Assembly (NCBI RefSeq): GCF_031755915.1
Contig: NC_083380.1
Span: forward strand, 30,724,501 to 30,788,500
Origin: Ziziphus jujuba
Taxonomy: Eukaryota; Streptophyta; Magnoliopsida; Rosales; Rhamnaceae
Length of the DNA stretch: 64,000 nt
Reading direction: 5' to 3'
The notes beneath the pieces were generated by a model. That model was not told the DNA's origin and did not search any database. It worked only from the letters and a program-made list of their open reading frames with translations. Positions 47,085-57,627 of this stretch are shown here, one piece after another. Each line of letters begins with the position of its first letter. The stretch's first letter is position 1. The position numbers were made by a program, and so were the translations under genes.

Positions 47085-47605
47085 CTCCCCCCTCTTTTCA
47101 CACCGGTTTAAGGCCACCGTGGGTGGCACTGTTCATCCACATGAACCTTAAGATGTCGACACGTGGTGTCACTGTTCATGCACTGTGTATAATTCGAAAA
47201 TAGAATAAACTATTTGGGTAATTGGAAATCTTTGCAGACCCATAACTTTTTAACCGTACGTCCAAATTAGGCGTGCCGCTAGTCTGTAGACTCGTATCGA
47301 TGAGCACTTTACAACCATGTATGAGTCAAAGCTCATTTCCCCATAAATGAAAAATCAACTCCGCTACCCTTGGACAATTTGGATTCCAATATTGTTTTGC
47401 TCATATCTTTCAAACTGTAGCTCCGTTTTCAACGTGCTACTAGTCTACGAACTCATGCCAACGTGTACTTCGTAACGGTACCTCAGTCAACCTAGAATTC
47501 CATCCGAGTCAAAAAGTCAACTTTAGACCCTTTGGGTTAACGGTCAACGGTCAACCTCGATCAAAATTGGAAAATTTCCGTTGTACTTTGGAACAGGATG
47601 TTACA
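44455..47605 (-). mobile_element. Solo LTR, gypsy-type, 3151 bp, upstream of TNL-B
   Basis: It begins TGTCAGGACCC and ends GGATGTTACA, with a perfect target duplication ATGGT (44450-44454, 47606-47610). Copy A shows the empty site as CTACGGTCGTGCTTAAG near 1001-1017. There is no internal coding region. A GC- and CpG-rich segment (about 46520-47160) and a (CT)n run (47049-47084) lie in the right half. Frames in this segment are LTR sequence, not genes. It ends about 1.67 kb before the TNL-B start codon. Confidence 0.92.
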
Positions 47606-47610
47606 ATGGT

Positions 47611-48954
47611 CCTGCTTAAGTGTTGCTTTAAATTCAATATAATATTCCAGCTCATCATCATGAAATTTGTCCAAAACATTAAATATATTATATTATAATA
47701 TATGTAAATATATGACTATTGTATTTTTTAACGTATTAGATTAGAGTTACAACAGTACCTTAGCAAATTAACTCTAACAGTAAGTAAAACTATCTTAATT
47801 AATATATCTTTTATATCAATATTTATGAGGTTATGGGTTAAATACCATAGCCACTTCCTTGTCAGATTAAAATTTGTTGTCAGAAAAGTTTTAGTGGTGC
47901 TATTTAGTTTTAAATATCACAATTATCAAAATAGAGATAGTAGCCTGTGTAACAACACTTTCCAATAACCAATTATGATTCACATTTTCTCTTTCTTTTT
48001 TTTCTCCTTCCTACACCAAAATATTGTTTTAAAAAAATTAAAATATGAAATAATAATTTATAAATTAATTAAAATTATGCATAGAATACTATAAATTTAT
48101 AAATGAGTTCATTAAATGCTTTATATAGATAATGAGTTTAGTTTTCTTAAATTTGAAAAGCCAAATCTGATTTTTTGTTTTAGTTTTTTAATTTAGAGAT
48201 CCCATTAAAGTCGTGAAAATAAGAAATGACTCTTTAAAATAATAATAATAAAAGTAAGGCTTTCAAAGAGCCTTGTTGAAGGCCCTTACAGCATTCTTTG
48301 TTTCAAAAAGTATAATTTTCAAAATAAATAATATTTTGAAAAATATAATAAAATAAATAGTTTAATTTTTAATCGAACTCCAGCAATACTCATTGTTATT
48401 ATTCTTTATTTTTCATATCCCGATCAATAATTACTCTTTATTGTTACAATATCCAACATAAAAAATAATAATATAAAATTAAATAAAATTATTGATTGTA
48501 GATTGAAAATTGTATATGTAATAAATAAATATATTAAAGTTTTTGTTCTCTATATTTGAAAAGTCAAATCTAACTTTCTATTTTAGCTTTTTAAAATAAA
48601 AAATTTATTAAAATTATCAAAAATAGATATAATACTTTAAAATATAGAAATCAAAACTTTTAAAGTGGCGGTTGAATATGCTCTAGTAATAAATTTAAAA
48701 AAAAAAAAAAAAGACTCCGCCTGGTAGTACCCTCTATAAACTCCATTAATTATATTAGGTCCATTTTTTATTTTTTTCAGTTTTTATTTTTGTAAATATT
48801 TTAGTTTTCATTTAAAAGTACGATATTTCTAATTGGTTGACCACGTCTAATTTTCATATATACCATCTATCAAAATGCTCAATTTAGGTGCTTCACCTTC
48901 CTTGACAGTTGGCAACAAATGCCGCACGGCGACTTCTCAATTTCAATGTTTTAG
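47611..48954. other. AT-rich upstream region of TNL-B
   Basis: The first part matches 1013-1720 of copy A; the middle (about 48240-48720) does not. A W-box TTGACC lies near 48838-48843. No gene is seen. Confidence 0.5.
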
Positions 48955-49068
48955 GTCCTTCGTTGACTTGATAATATTATATGACCTTCTTCACTTGCGT
49001 GGTGTCAGACAGGCCCTGGTTGTCTGGTGACATGTGGCAGGGTTTCTGTACTGTAGTGGGCCTTTCCC
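48955..49068 (+). promoter_or_regulatory. Single-copy promoter module of TNL-B
   Basis: One unit corresponds to the 110-bp repeat of TNL-A. The W-box core TTGAC (48963-48967) is kept, but the G-box position reads CACTTGCGTGG, so CACGTG is lost. It lies about 210 bp before the start codon. Confidence 0.55.
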
Positions 49069-49280
49069 ATTGGCACGATGAACTTGTCAAACAGGTACAT
49101 TTTCACGTCGTAATTAATTTATTGAAGAGGTAGATCATAATTAAGATGAAGGCTCTTCAAAGTAGTTTTCTTTTTCTTTAACAAAAATTATGAAGAGAGA
49201 TTTATTTTTTACTTTTAGGTGTTAATCCTCAAGACCCTTTATTAGCGAGTTGAGTGTGGCATATATCCAGAGAAAAGGAA

Positions 49281-49858
49281 ATGGAAAACTTCTCTAATAC
49301 CTCCTTTTTTTCTTCTTCGTCTTCATTTTCATCATCATCATCTTTGAAACCCTTGAAAAAGTACGATGTGTTCTTGAGCTTTAGAGGTGAAGATACACGC
49401 CTTACTTTTACAGGTCACCTCTATGATGCGTTAAAGGAAAAAGGATTATTGTACATCTTCAAAGATGAAGACAAACTGGAGAAAGGCAAATATATTGCCC
49501 AAGAACTAATGGAAACCATCGAAAATTCGAGGTTTGCCATCGTAGTTCTTTCACAAAACTATGCTTCTTCGACTTGGTGTTTGAGGGAACTCTCCAAAAT
49601 CGTTGAATGCATGGGAGGCTCATTCTCAGGCACAGGCTCAGACTCAGGCTCAGGCTCAGGCTCAGGACGTATTCTACCAATTTTCTACCATGTGGATCCA
49701 TCTCATGTACGGAAACATATTGGAAGCTATGGAGATGCATTCAAGAAACATGAACAAAATAGTAGTGGCCTCCTCAACTTTCAAGATGTGCAAACTTGGA
49801 GAGATGCGTTAAAAAAAGTCGGCAATATAACAGGCTGGCATGTGCAAGATAAAATTAC
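49281..49858 (+). CDS. TNL-B exon 1, TIR domain
   Basis: The start ATG is after AGAAAAGGAA; it is chosen because the match to copy A begins there and the in-frame GTG upstream is not a normal start. Residues 1-22 are Ser-rich. The TIR starts at residue 27 (KYDVFLSFRGEDTR), with the catalytic-type Glu at residue 103 in STWCLREL. A Gly-Ser-rich insert covers residues 112-129, followed by ILPIFYHVDPSHVRKHIG. The exon is 578 bp and ends in phase 2 at AC|GTAAGT. Confidence 0.93.
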
Positions 49859-52800
49859 GTAAGTGTTTCTTCTCTCTGATCTTGACTTTTTTTTTTTTCC
49901 ATTCCTCATTATTTTCTTAGAATAATTGATCAATAGATCTACCGTCATTGTCTCTATCATTTGGATTAATGAATATTTTAGCTCTACATATTGGTTAATA
50001 CTTGTATTAATTCAACCTGTGTGTGCTTGAGAAGAATTTTTTTTTTTTTTGGGTTCGTAAATAAATTAATTTAAAATACCTAATTAATTTCCAAGTTTAA
50101 TTTTATTAATGTTAATAATTTGGTAGGATGAAAGTCCATAACAATTCTGATTAAGGTTTTAGCATAAGAAATTTGATATTTTGCTTAAAAATAGTTATCA
50201 CCCGTATTTCTACTTTTTTTTTTTTTTTTTTTTTTTGGTTTTATATTGTTTGAGTTGGTGAGTTTCAAATGGAGATCTTTTTCTAAGAAAGTATTGGATT
50301 TACCACCAGATTGTCTCCAAAGTTACTCCATATTTCTACTAATGTATATATATATTTTGTAGAAGTTAAAATACATTTAGCCTCCTTAATCTATTGCCCA
50401 TTTTTTACTTTACCTTTTGAAATATAAAAAGTATCACATTGCCTTCTAAACTATTGTTTTTTGTCACTATAATCTAACCATGCATTATCAAAATATCAAT
50501 TTTATGAAATTAATTATACATAACTAATGTAACTTTATTAGAAAACTATTTTACTCTATTCTATTTTATTTTTGAACTGCTGTCTACCTAATTTTTGCCA
50601 TCTGTATTAGACAAAATTGAGGAATTGTACTAAAGTGACAAAAATCAGTACTTTAGGAGGTAATGTGACACTAAGTTAGGAAGATAAAAGTACAAAATAT
50701 GTAATAGTTGAGGGTGGCTAAGTGTAGTCTACCCTATATTTTCTAATAACAATGATACATATTTGACGTGTTTATTATTGATATTTGCTTTTTATTACAC
50801 TTTTTTAAGAGAAAGGGAAATATTTCTTTAAAAACTCGATTGTTTGGTAACTAATTAAGAAACTCCATCAAGTTTTTACCATCAATCACAGAATGAGACA
50901 AAATGATTTTTTATTTTTATTTTCCTTTCTTTCTTTTGGTCAGCATTAAATTCATTACAAGCAATGAGTGGGGATTTCACCTTTAAAGATAACCTTTTTT
51001 AATGATTTTTACCACGAGGCCAATTCTTGTTAAGTGATTGCTTATACAAAATTCATGTTAATTATGTGTTTACTCACTGTACGTAGTTTTAAAGTTGTTG
51101 CTCGAATTAATTCTTTAAGGGATGAAGCAAAATTTATACGAGAGTTCACGGACGATGTTCGGAAAAAAGTTGGTCCAGGAATGATAAAAAGTTTAGAAGA
51201 CCTGTTTGGAATGGATTCACGAATAAAGGAACTTGATTCATGTGTACTTAATAAGAAAACTCGGAGAGATGTTCATTTTATTGGAATTTACGGCATTGGA
51301 GGAATTGGCAAGACAACTCTTGCCAGAGCTTATTACAAATGGATGTCCGATAAATTTAATGGTAACAGCTGTTTTCTTAGAGACGTTGGAGAAGCATGCG
51401 AAAAGAAGGGTCTTGAGCATTTGCAAAATCAACTTCTTTCGCAAATTTTAGGAGAAGAGAGGGAAATAATGGATGTTGAGAGCGGAAAAGAAATGATAAG
51501 AGATGCATTATGGGGTAAAAAGGTTCTTATCGTTCTTGATGATGTGAACAAACCCAAAGAGCTGCAAGCATTAGCCGATAACACCAAATGGTTCGGTGGA
51601 GGGAGTGTAATCATAATAACGACCAGAAATGAAAGTTTGCTAAGAAAAACTTACAAAGAAATTACCATGTATAAAGTTGAGCAATTAAGCAATAAGGACG
51701 CTCTTCGACTATTCTGTTGGAAAGCCTTCAAAAGGAGTGAACCTTTGGAGGATTATAAGGAGCTATCTAAAGAAGCAATAACATATGCCAAAAACATTCC
51801 ATTGGCTCTTGAAGTACTGGGTTCCCATTTATATGGTAAAACTATAGACGGTTGGAGAAGTGCTATCGATACACTAAAAGAGTACCCAACCAAGTGGGAC
51901 ATCGTCGAAGGCATAATTCAAATAAGTTTTGATGCACTTGAAGAACCAGTGAAAGAGATTTTGTTAGACATTGCATGTTTCTTCAATGGGTGCGAAAAGG
52001 AGCACGTTATACAATTTCTGGATAGCCACGAATTCTCTCCAAAAAATGGGATAAGACTTCTCAAGGATAAGTGTCTCTTGAGCACTCAACATGGCAATAA
52101 ACTCTGGATGCACGATTTAGTACAAAAGATGGGCAAGAAATTCATTCGAACAAAATCCGAGAATCAGATAGAAAGACAAAGTAGGATATGGAATGAGGAG
52201 GATTTTCATCATATCTTGGAGAATGAAACAGTAAGAAGAGCATGGTCAATTAATTAATACAATATATATATATATATATATATAGATATTATCCCAGCAC
52301 AAAAGGGTATATAGATTATACATTTACTAATGTTGCTATTGCATTTTCCTTGCAAACATTTTGATTTATCATATATATATATATTTTTATTTTTATTTTT
52401 TTTTTATTTTAGGGAACAGATGAAGTTAAAGCCATCGTAACCTCTATAGAGGGAAGCACAAAATTGAGTTTTGAAGCCGTCTCGCATATGAAGAACCTAA
52501 GGCTACTGATGATCAGTACTTCTTGTTCATCAAAGAATGTTGATCCAACACAAAACCTTGAATTTCTTTCCAATGAGTTGCAAGTGCTTCAGTGGGATGG
52601 ATTCCCTTATAAACATTGTCCATCAAGTTTCAGACCAAAGGGACTTGCTCAGTTGAAGTTGATCGACAGCAAAATTGAAAAACTTTGGACCGACCATAGC
52701 AAGGTGTGTGCCATGAAGCTAGCTGCTTTCTGTCAATCTTGCATTTATAACCTATTTACAAATTTCCAATAATTTAAATACATTAAATAGAGTTGTATTC

Positions 52801-55629
52801 TGCAGGGAACAAGCTTCCACCTTGTCGGAAACTATACCAGTCGACAAGTTCTAAGGATGACATCAATTAATGATTTAAAACTAAAAAAAAGTAATAGGGT
52901 AAGTGATGACACTTAACTATATATATATATGTATAAATATATATGCGCATATATATATAGGGTTTTTCTATAGTGCGGATATCCATATGCTTTTATCATA
53001 CGAAAGATAATTTTTGAACAAACCGTGATCAATACTACTATACAAAGATGACAGCATTTTCAAAAACAATCATCTTTACTGATATCCACACGATAAAAAT
53101 ATGCGAATGTTCATATCATATAATTGTCATACATATATATATATATATATATATATAAGAAAATTCTTAGGTCACAACTTTCTTTATCAGCCCTTTTAGA
53201 TTACTTAAAAAGATGGGATTTAATTAATGATTCACATGAGGTTTATATGAGTCAATACATAATTCACTTTGTCTTCCTAGAATTTTAAATTTATACTCTA
53301 TATGAGTCAATACACAATTCACTTTGTCTTCCTAGAATTTTAAATTTATACTAAACTCATAAACCCTACATACATCTTTAAACCACAGTTATTCCTCCCA
53401 CCTTATATTGGGAATCTTCTAGTGTGGCAAGTGGCTTCCACGACACATGCATGCCAACATGGTTCTCCCCATGTTCCCAACAAATCATAATTCTATATAT
53501 ACAAATATTTTTATTTGTCCATAATTGTTCTTTTTGTTTAATGTAACAGACTTTAAACAATTTGAAAATCATCGACCTGAGTTGTTCGAGGAATCTTAGT
53601 GAGTTTGAAGACTTTTCGGTGGTTCCATATTTGGAGAGGTTGAACCTTGAAGGTAAAACTATCAAAGATTGACCCTTCTATAACTGTTCTTAAAAAGCTT
53701 ATTGAACTGAACCTGAAAGATTGCACGACTCTTGAAGAGTTCCCAAAGAGTATAAAAGGTTTGAACTCCCTCAAAACTCTAAATCTTTATGGTTGTTTGA
53801 AGCTTTGCAAATTACCAGAAGACTTTGGGGATCTACAGAATTTGATTGTGCTTGATGTGAGAAAAAGTGGAATGACACACCTTCCATCTTCAATCTTTCA
53901 TGTTGAAAAGCTTCAAACACTATCTTGTTGTAATGAAGTAGCAAAATCAACTCTCAGGGAAAATATAATGAATCCCACATCTGTCAAGTGTTTCTTGCCG
54001 AGACGTTTTTGTTCTTTTAAAGAGCTGGATCTAAGTGATTGCAAACTTACAGATGAAGCATTCCCTGAATATTTTGGTGGCTTAGTTTCTCTGGAAAAAT
54101 TAAATCTCAGCAGAAACTCTTTTTCTGTTCTACCTCGAAGTATAAAGAAACTATCCAACCTTACACATCTTAATTTGGAGCATTGTGAAAATCTTACACA
54201 TTTGGGGCCAGATCTTCCATCCACCCTAGAAAATGTAATACTTAATTACTGTACCTCGCTGAACTCCTTGGATTCACTGCAGAAGCCCTGCCACTTGCGG
54301 TGTGTCGACTGCTTTAAGTTGGTACAGAAGCAAGGTAGCAAAACAACAGTACTTGCATCACTGCAAAGATACTTTCAGGTATCTCTACGTATCTCTCTCT
54401 GAAAAACTGTTCCCCTCAAAATTATATTCCCATATAAATACTAATATTTTGGTTCTCAATCGTTTATAGGAACCCACTAATGGAAGCAGAGATTTTGACA
54501 TTATTCTTCCGGGAAGTGAAATCCCAGATTGGTTCAAGACAAAATCTTCAATGCCATCATCAATAAGAATAGAAATAGATGCAAATTGGTACAAAAATGG
54601 AAAGTGGATAGGTTTCGCTATGGCTGTCTGCTTACATGCCAATTCCTCTGCGTGTGATAATTTTAAATATATTGTAAGATGTTGTAGCAAAGTAGCCAAA
54701 AGATGTAGAATCATGCATTCTATTGGAAGAATTAAAAGCAGAAGCTCGGATCATCTTTGGCTATTCTTTTTGCATCGTGATTCCATCCAGTCAGAGTGGC
54801 TGCACGAGACTCGTGGCAACCTTGAGTTTTCAGTCTCTGCTTATAATGGAAACGCGGAGGACGAGTCATACTGTGGACCATGTGGTCTTCGTTTGGTGCA
54901 TGACAATGACATCGAAGAACTCAACCAACTTTCCAAGAACAACTTCACCGAAACTGATACTCATCAAGAAGATTTACACTCCCCGCCTTCCAACAGGTAA
55001 ATATTAATTAAAATATCATTTTTCTTGCCGTTCAAGGAGGAAAAAAAAAAAGAAAAAAGAAAAAGAAAAAGGTAATATTAAATAAATATAAGTGGCGTTC
55101 TATATTTAAAAATTTTCGAATTAATAAACTTTTTAACCTACTTGTCTACAAAAGTTGAGACTTGAGGTTTCATCAAAGAAAAGTTTAACAAAGTGGCACT
55201 AGCCTCTTCTATACCCTTTAGAATTTTCAAATTTAGCCAATATGGGGATTAGCTAACTTCATACGCTCCATGACTCCCAACAAACACAACACAACATGTA
55301 TATATATATATATGGTAATGATATATTGGGCTAGTTACCAGCATAAGGTGGAAACATGTCATGTCAAATGCTAGGGGTGCCACTAATGATTTAATACTAA
55401 AATCGTACTTGCGCAAATAGCAATCCTTCAGCACTCGCCACTTTACTAGGTGCCTAACGGCAACTATGCTCCCAACAGATTATTACTTTATATATCTTTC
55501 TGTTGGTGACTCATGGGCCTACTACCCAAATGATATGTAATTGATTAGTCCTCCAACATAAGATGAGCAACATTGCCTGGTAGAATAAAATTTATATATC
55601 GGGCATTGTAGGTGCTTGTCGAAAATTAT

Positions 55630-55665
<36 letters not shown>

Positions 55666-57627
55666 CCATATATGACATAACTCTGTACAAGATAAGCTTT
55701 TTTGTTTCCTTTGACAGTATTTACCACTACCAACAGGCCAAAGTTGATCTATTGTCAATTTAGGGCATCACTAGTTGTAGAAGGTTTTATCTTTTTATTG
55801 TTCTTCATCTTTCTTTGGTAGATATACTATTGTTATGCACCAAACTCTCTCTTCCTCTTCATCGTTTTCCAACATAACTACCACCATATTTAATAGGCCA
55901 GCTCTCCATCCTCTTTACTTTCTTGTTTATTATTCAGTACTTGTTTCAATGATATTGCTTTGATTTTTTCTTTCTTTTGTTAGACTTACTGAGACTTTAT
56001 TAATTTGATATGAAATTTTATTTTCCAAAGGGTGGACAACATGATCAATCCCACTGTTGGCAAAGGTGTCTTACCAGGTCATGATCCTTCATCCTTAACA
56101 AAATTGGATCTAAGTAGCCGCAATCTCACAGATGAACCATTTCCTGAAGATTTTGGGTGCTTAGTTTCTCTAGAAGATTTAAATCTCAGCAGGAACCCTT
56201 TTAATGTCCTACCTCCCAGTATCAAAAATCTATCCAAGCTTAAATATCTTAATCTGGAATATTGTACAAGCTTAAAATGTCTGGGGCCAGAGGTTCCATC
56301 TAGCGTGGAAACAATATTGGTAAATTATTGTACCTCACTAAACTCATTCTTGGATCCATCAAACCCATGTCATTTGCGGTGTTCCGAATTTTGTGTGGAC
56401 TGCTCTGAGTTGGTAAAGAGGCAAGACAGCACTATGACAGCTTTAACATCACTGAAAAGATATCTTCAGGTATCTCTCCCTCTCTCTCTCTCTCTCTTAC
56501 TGTATTATCATAGACATGCTACAAATGTAGGCTTACGTTGGGTTCCTAAAAAGGGTTCAGCGTAAGTTTTGGTAAGGTCCAGTAACTAATTATATTAAAG
56601 ACCAAGGCACAGTTGGAAGAGTGCACTTGCACTCTGGGATGGTGATTGATAAAGAGTTACAAAAGTTGCAACTTTTAGAAGAAAATGGCTGCATATATCA
56701 CTCCTAAATTTGATATGTAGGAGTGATATGTAAAACAGTCCAATTATATTATATTATTAATTACTGAACACAGTGTTTGTTTATTAATGTTGCAGGAACC
56801 CCCTGATGGAAGCTTACGTTTTGACATTGTTCTTCCGGGAAGTAAGATCCCAGAATGGTTTTCCCATCTAGATGGTGGGGGATCAATAAGGACAAAGTTA
56901 TTTCCAAATTGGTGCACCAGTGAGTGGATGAGTTTTGCTGCTTTTGTGTTGTTTCCGGCTAAACCTTCATCCTATGACTTACTGTGTCACATACAAGCCT
57001 TTGGTTATGATTTTGAAGCCACCCCAAAACATTTTAAAAATATGGGAAGCTCAGATGATCACCACCTTTGGCTATTCTATCTGTCTCGTGATTACTTCCC
57101 TAAAGAGTGGCTGCAGCATAGAGCCGGCATCGTTAAGTTTTCGTTTTCTTACCAACCGCATAATTTCTTGTGTGATGCTCGTTTGGTATATAAGAAAGAC
57201 ATAAAAAATTTACATTAATTTATTACCAGCCGATGAATCTCCTCATGGTGATTGCCAGGATGGGCTTTCCTCACCTTCGGAGAGGTAAGATAAAAGCTCT
57301 CTTTTTTTATATTTTTATTTTTTTAAAAAAAATTTTTGTGGTACTTGTTAGCTTTTAATTTATCTAAATAATTATACTTTTCTTTTTGAGATGATTTTGA
57401 TATACATATGAAAGCTTCTTCTACCATGCATATATTGTGATTTAACTTGCTTTAGTTAGTATCATTGAGATTTTATTTTTATTTGTGAATTTTTATTCTG
57501 TAAAAGATTAGAAGAGAGTGACAAGTTTAGCTCAAGAGATAAGTGGGCTAAATATCATGGCCGCACGAACACTGAACCTCCATGCATGCTAAGGCCAACC
57601 AGACATGGTGATCCTCAAAATTTCTAG
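49281..57627 (+). CDS. TNL-B: TIR-NBS-LRR-C-JID resistance gene, near intact
   Basis: Exons: 49281-49858, 51120-52230, 52413-52703, 53550-54378, 54470-54996, 56031-56469, 56796-57284 and 57507-57627, all with GT/AG borders and matching phases. The domains are TIR, NB-ARC, LRR, C-JID, then a second LRR and second C-JID. The protein family acts in the cytosol or nucleus as an NLR immune receptor: the TIR cleaves NAD+ on activation, NB-ARC binds ATP/ADP, and LRR and C-JID recognise the effector. A 5-bp deletion near 53653 breaks exon 4 and gives a stop at 53670-53672, so the predicted product is about 700 residues (TIR-NBS with one or two LRRs). Without that lesion the frame runs on into exon 7 (stop 57216-57218). 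It may be a recent pseudogene, a functional truncated TIR-NBS, or a consensus error. Confidence 0.85.
49611..49672 (+). repeat. Imperfect GGCTCA repeat coding Gly-Ser insert
   Basis: GGCTCA units interrupted by TTCTCA, GGCACA and GACTCA encode the TIR insert. It is less regular than the six perfect units in TNL-A. Confidence 0.9.
49859..51119 (+). other. TNL-B intron 1
   Basis: AT-rich, 1261 bp, GTAAGT to TTTAAG. It is similar to TNL-A intron 1 but lacks about 600 bp of it, including the (GT)n run. No gene is seen. Confidence 0.75.
51120..52230 (+). CDS. TNL-B exon 2, NB-ARC domain
   Basis: This codes residues 193-563. The P-loop GIGGIGKTT is at about 251-259 (Lys 257); the other motifs are kinase-2 VLIVLDDVN, RNBS-B SVIIITTRNES, GLPL-type NIPLALEVLG (Gly replaced by Asn), RNBS-D LDIACFFNG and MHD at 523-525. 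All catalytic signatures are present. The frame is open to the donor AAACA|GTAAGA and joins exon 3 in phase 0. Confidence 0.95.
52413..52703 (+). CDS. TNL-B exon 3, NBS-LRR linker
   Basis: It is 291 bp, phase 0 at both ends, reading GTDEVKAIVTSIEGSTKLSF, LRLLMISTSCSS, LQVLQWDGFPYKHCPSSF and LKLIDSKIEKLWTDHSK. This is the usual exon 3 of TNL genes, leading into the LRRs. The donor is AAG|GTGTGT. Confidence 0.92.
52959..53130. mobile_element. MITE-like inverted repeat in TNL-B intron 3
   Basis: A block between (TA)n runs has imperfect arms. The left has GCGGATATCCATATGCTTTT; the right reads ATTCGCATATTTTTATCGTG on the other strand. The centre also folds (AAAGATGACAGC...AATCATCTTT). Copy A lacks it and keeps only the TA run. 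Family not assigned. Confidence 0.45.
53243..53350. repeat. Direct duplication of about 54 bp in TNL-B intron 3
   Basis: TATATGAGTCAATACA followed by ATTCACTTTGTCTTCCTAG occurs twice in tandem. TNL-A has one copy (12538-12590). Confidence 0.8.
53550..54378 (+). CDS. TNL-B exon 4, first LRR block, 5-bp deletion
   Basis: The exon opens TLNNLKIIDLSCSRN and LERLNLEG. Five bases present in TNL-A are missing after GAAGGT near 53653, giving a stop TGA at 53670-53672. In the next frame the LRRs continue: LIELNLKDCTTLEEFP, LKTLNLYGCLKLCKLP, LIVLDVRKSGMTHLP, ELDLSDCKLTDEAFP, LEKLNLSRNSFSVLP, LTHLNLEHCENLTHLG and a Cys-rich end HLRCVDCFKLV. It ends TTTCAG|GTATCT in phase 0. The deletion also creates the donor-like word GAAG|GTAAAA. 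Confidence 0.9.
54470..54996 (+). CDS. TNL-B exon 5, first C-JID domain
   Basis: The exon reads DFDIILPGSEIPDWFKTKS, IEIDANWYKNGKWIGFA and SSDHLWLFFLHRDS, typical of the post-LRR C-JID domain that contacts effectors in known TNLs. It is 527 bp, phase 0 in and phase 2 out (AACAG|GTAAAT). The phase matches exon 6, so it need not be the last exon. Confidence 0.9.
54997..56030 (+). other. TNL-B intron 5
   Basis: AT-rich intron of 1034 bp, GTAAAT to CCAAAG. It has (TA)n near 55637-55660. It is the uninterrupted counterpart of the TNL-A intron carrying the 460-bp solo LTR. Confidence 0.7.
56031..56469 (+). CDS. TNL-B exon 6, second LRR block
   Basis: The first base completes an Arg codon from exon 5. 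It then reads LTKLDLSSRNLTDEPFPEDF, LEDLNLSRNPFNVLPPSIKN, LKYLNLEYCTSLKCLGPEVP and a Cys-rich end CHLRCSEFCVDCSELV. It is a paralogue of the second half of exon 4 and ends in phase 0 at CTTCAG|GTATCT, the same phase and a near-identical splice site. Confidence 0.9.
56695..56729. repeat. Small foldback in TNL-B intron 6
   Basis: ATATCACTCCT and AGGAGTGATAT are perfect 11-bp inverted arms around a 13-bp loop. The approximately 50-bp block is absent from copy A. Confidence 0.7.
56796..57284 (+). CDS. TNL-B exon 7, second C-JID domain
   Basis: The exon reads GSLRFDIVLPGSKIPEWFSH, FPNWCTSEWMSFAAFVLFPA, DDHHLWLFYLSRDYFPKEW and LVYKKDIKNLH, then TAA at 57216-57218. In another frame the exon continues DESPHGDCQDGLSSPSER to the donor GAGAG|GTAAGA. 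That end parallels the end of exon 5 (DLHSPPSNR). A shift near the A-run at 57204-57208 is the likely cause of the early stop. Confidence 0.88.
57507..57627 (+). CDS. TNL-B exon 8, C-terminal tail (may be unused)
   Basis: After TAAAAG the frame LEESDKFSSRDKWAKYHGR runs to TAG at 57625-57627. It joins the alternative end of exon 7 in phase 2. It is only translated if the exon 7 frame is restored. The tail matches no domain known to me. Confidence 0.5.

Noticed and set aside
46515..47203. Several overlapping GC-rich frames near 46.5-47.2 kb
   Set aside because: They lie inside the solo LTR 44455-47605 and correspond to the GC-rich LTR segment also seen at about 19640-19990 and 27270-27620.
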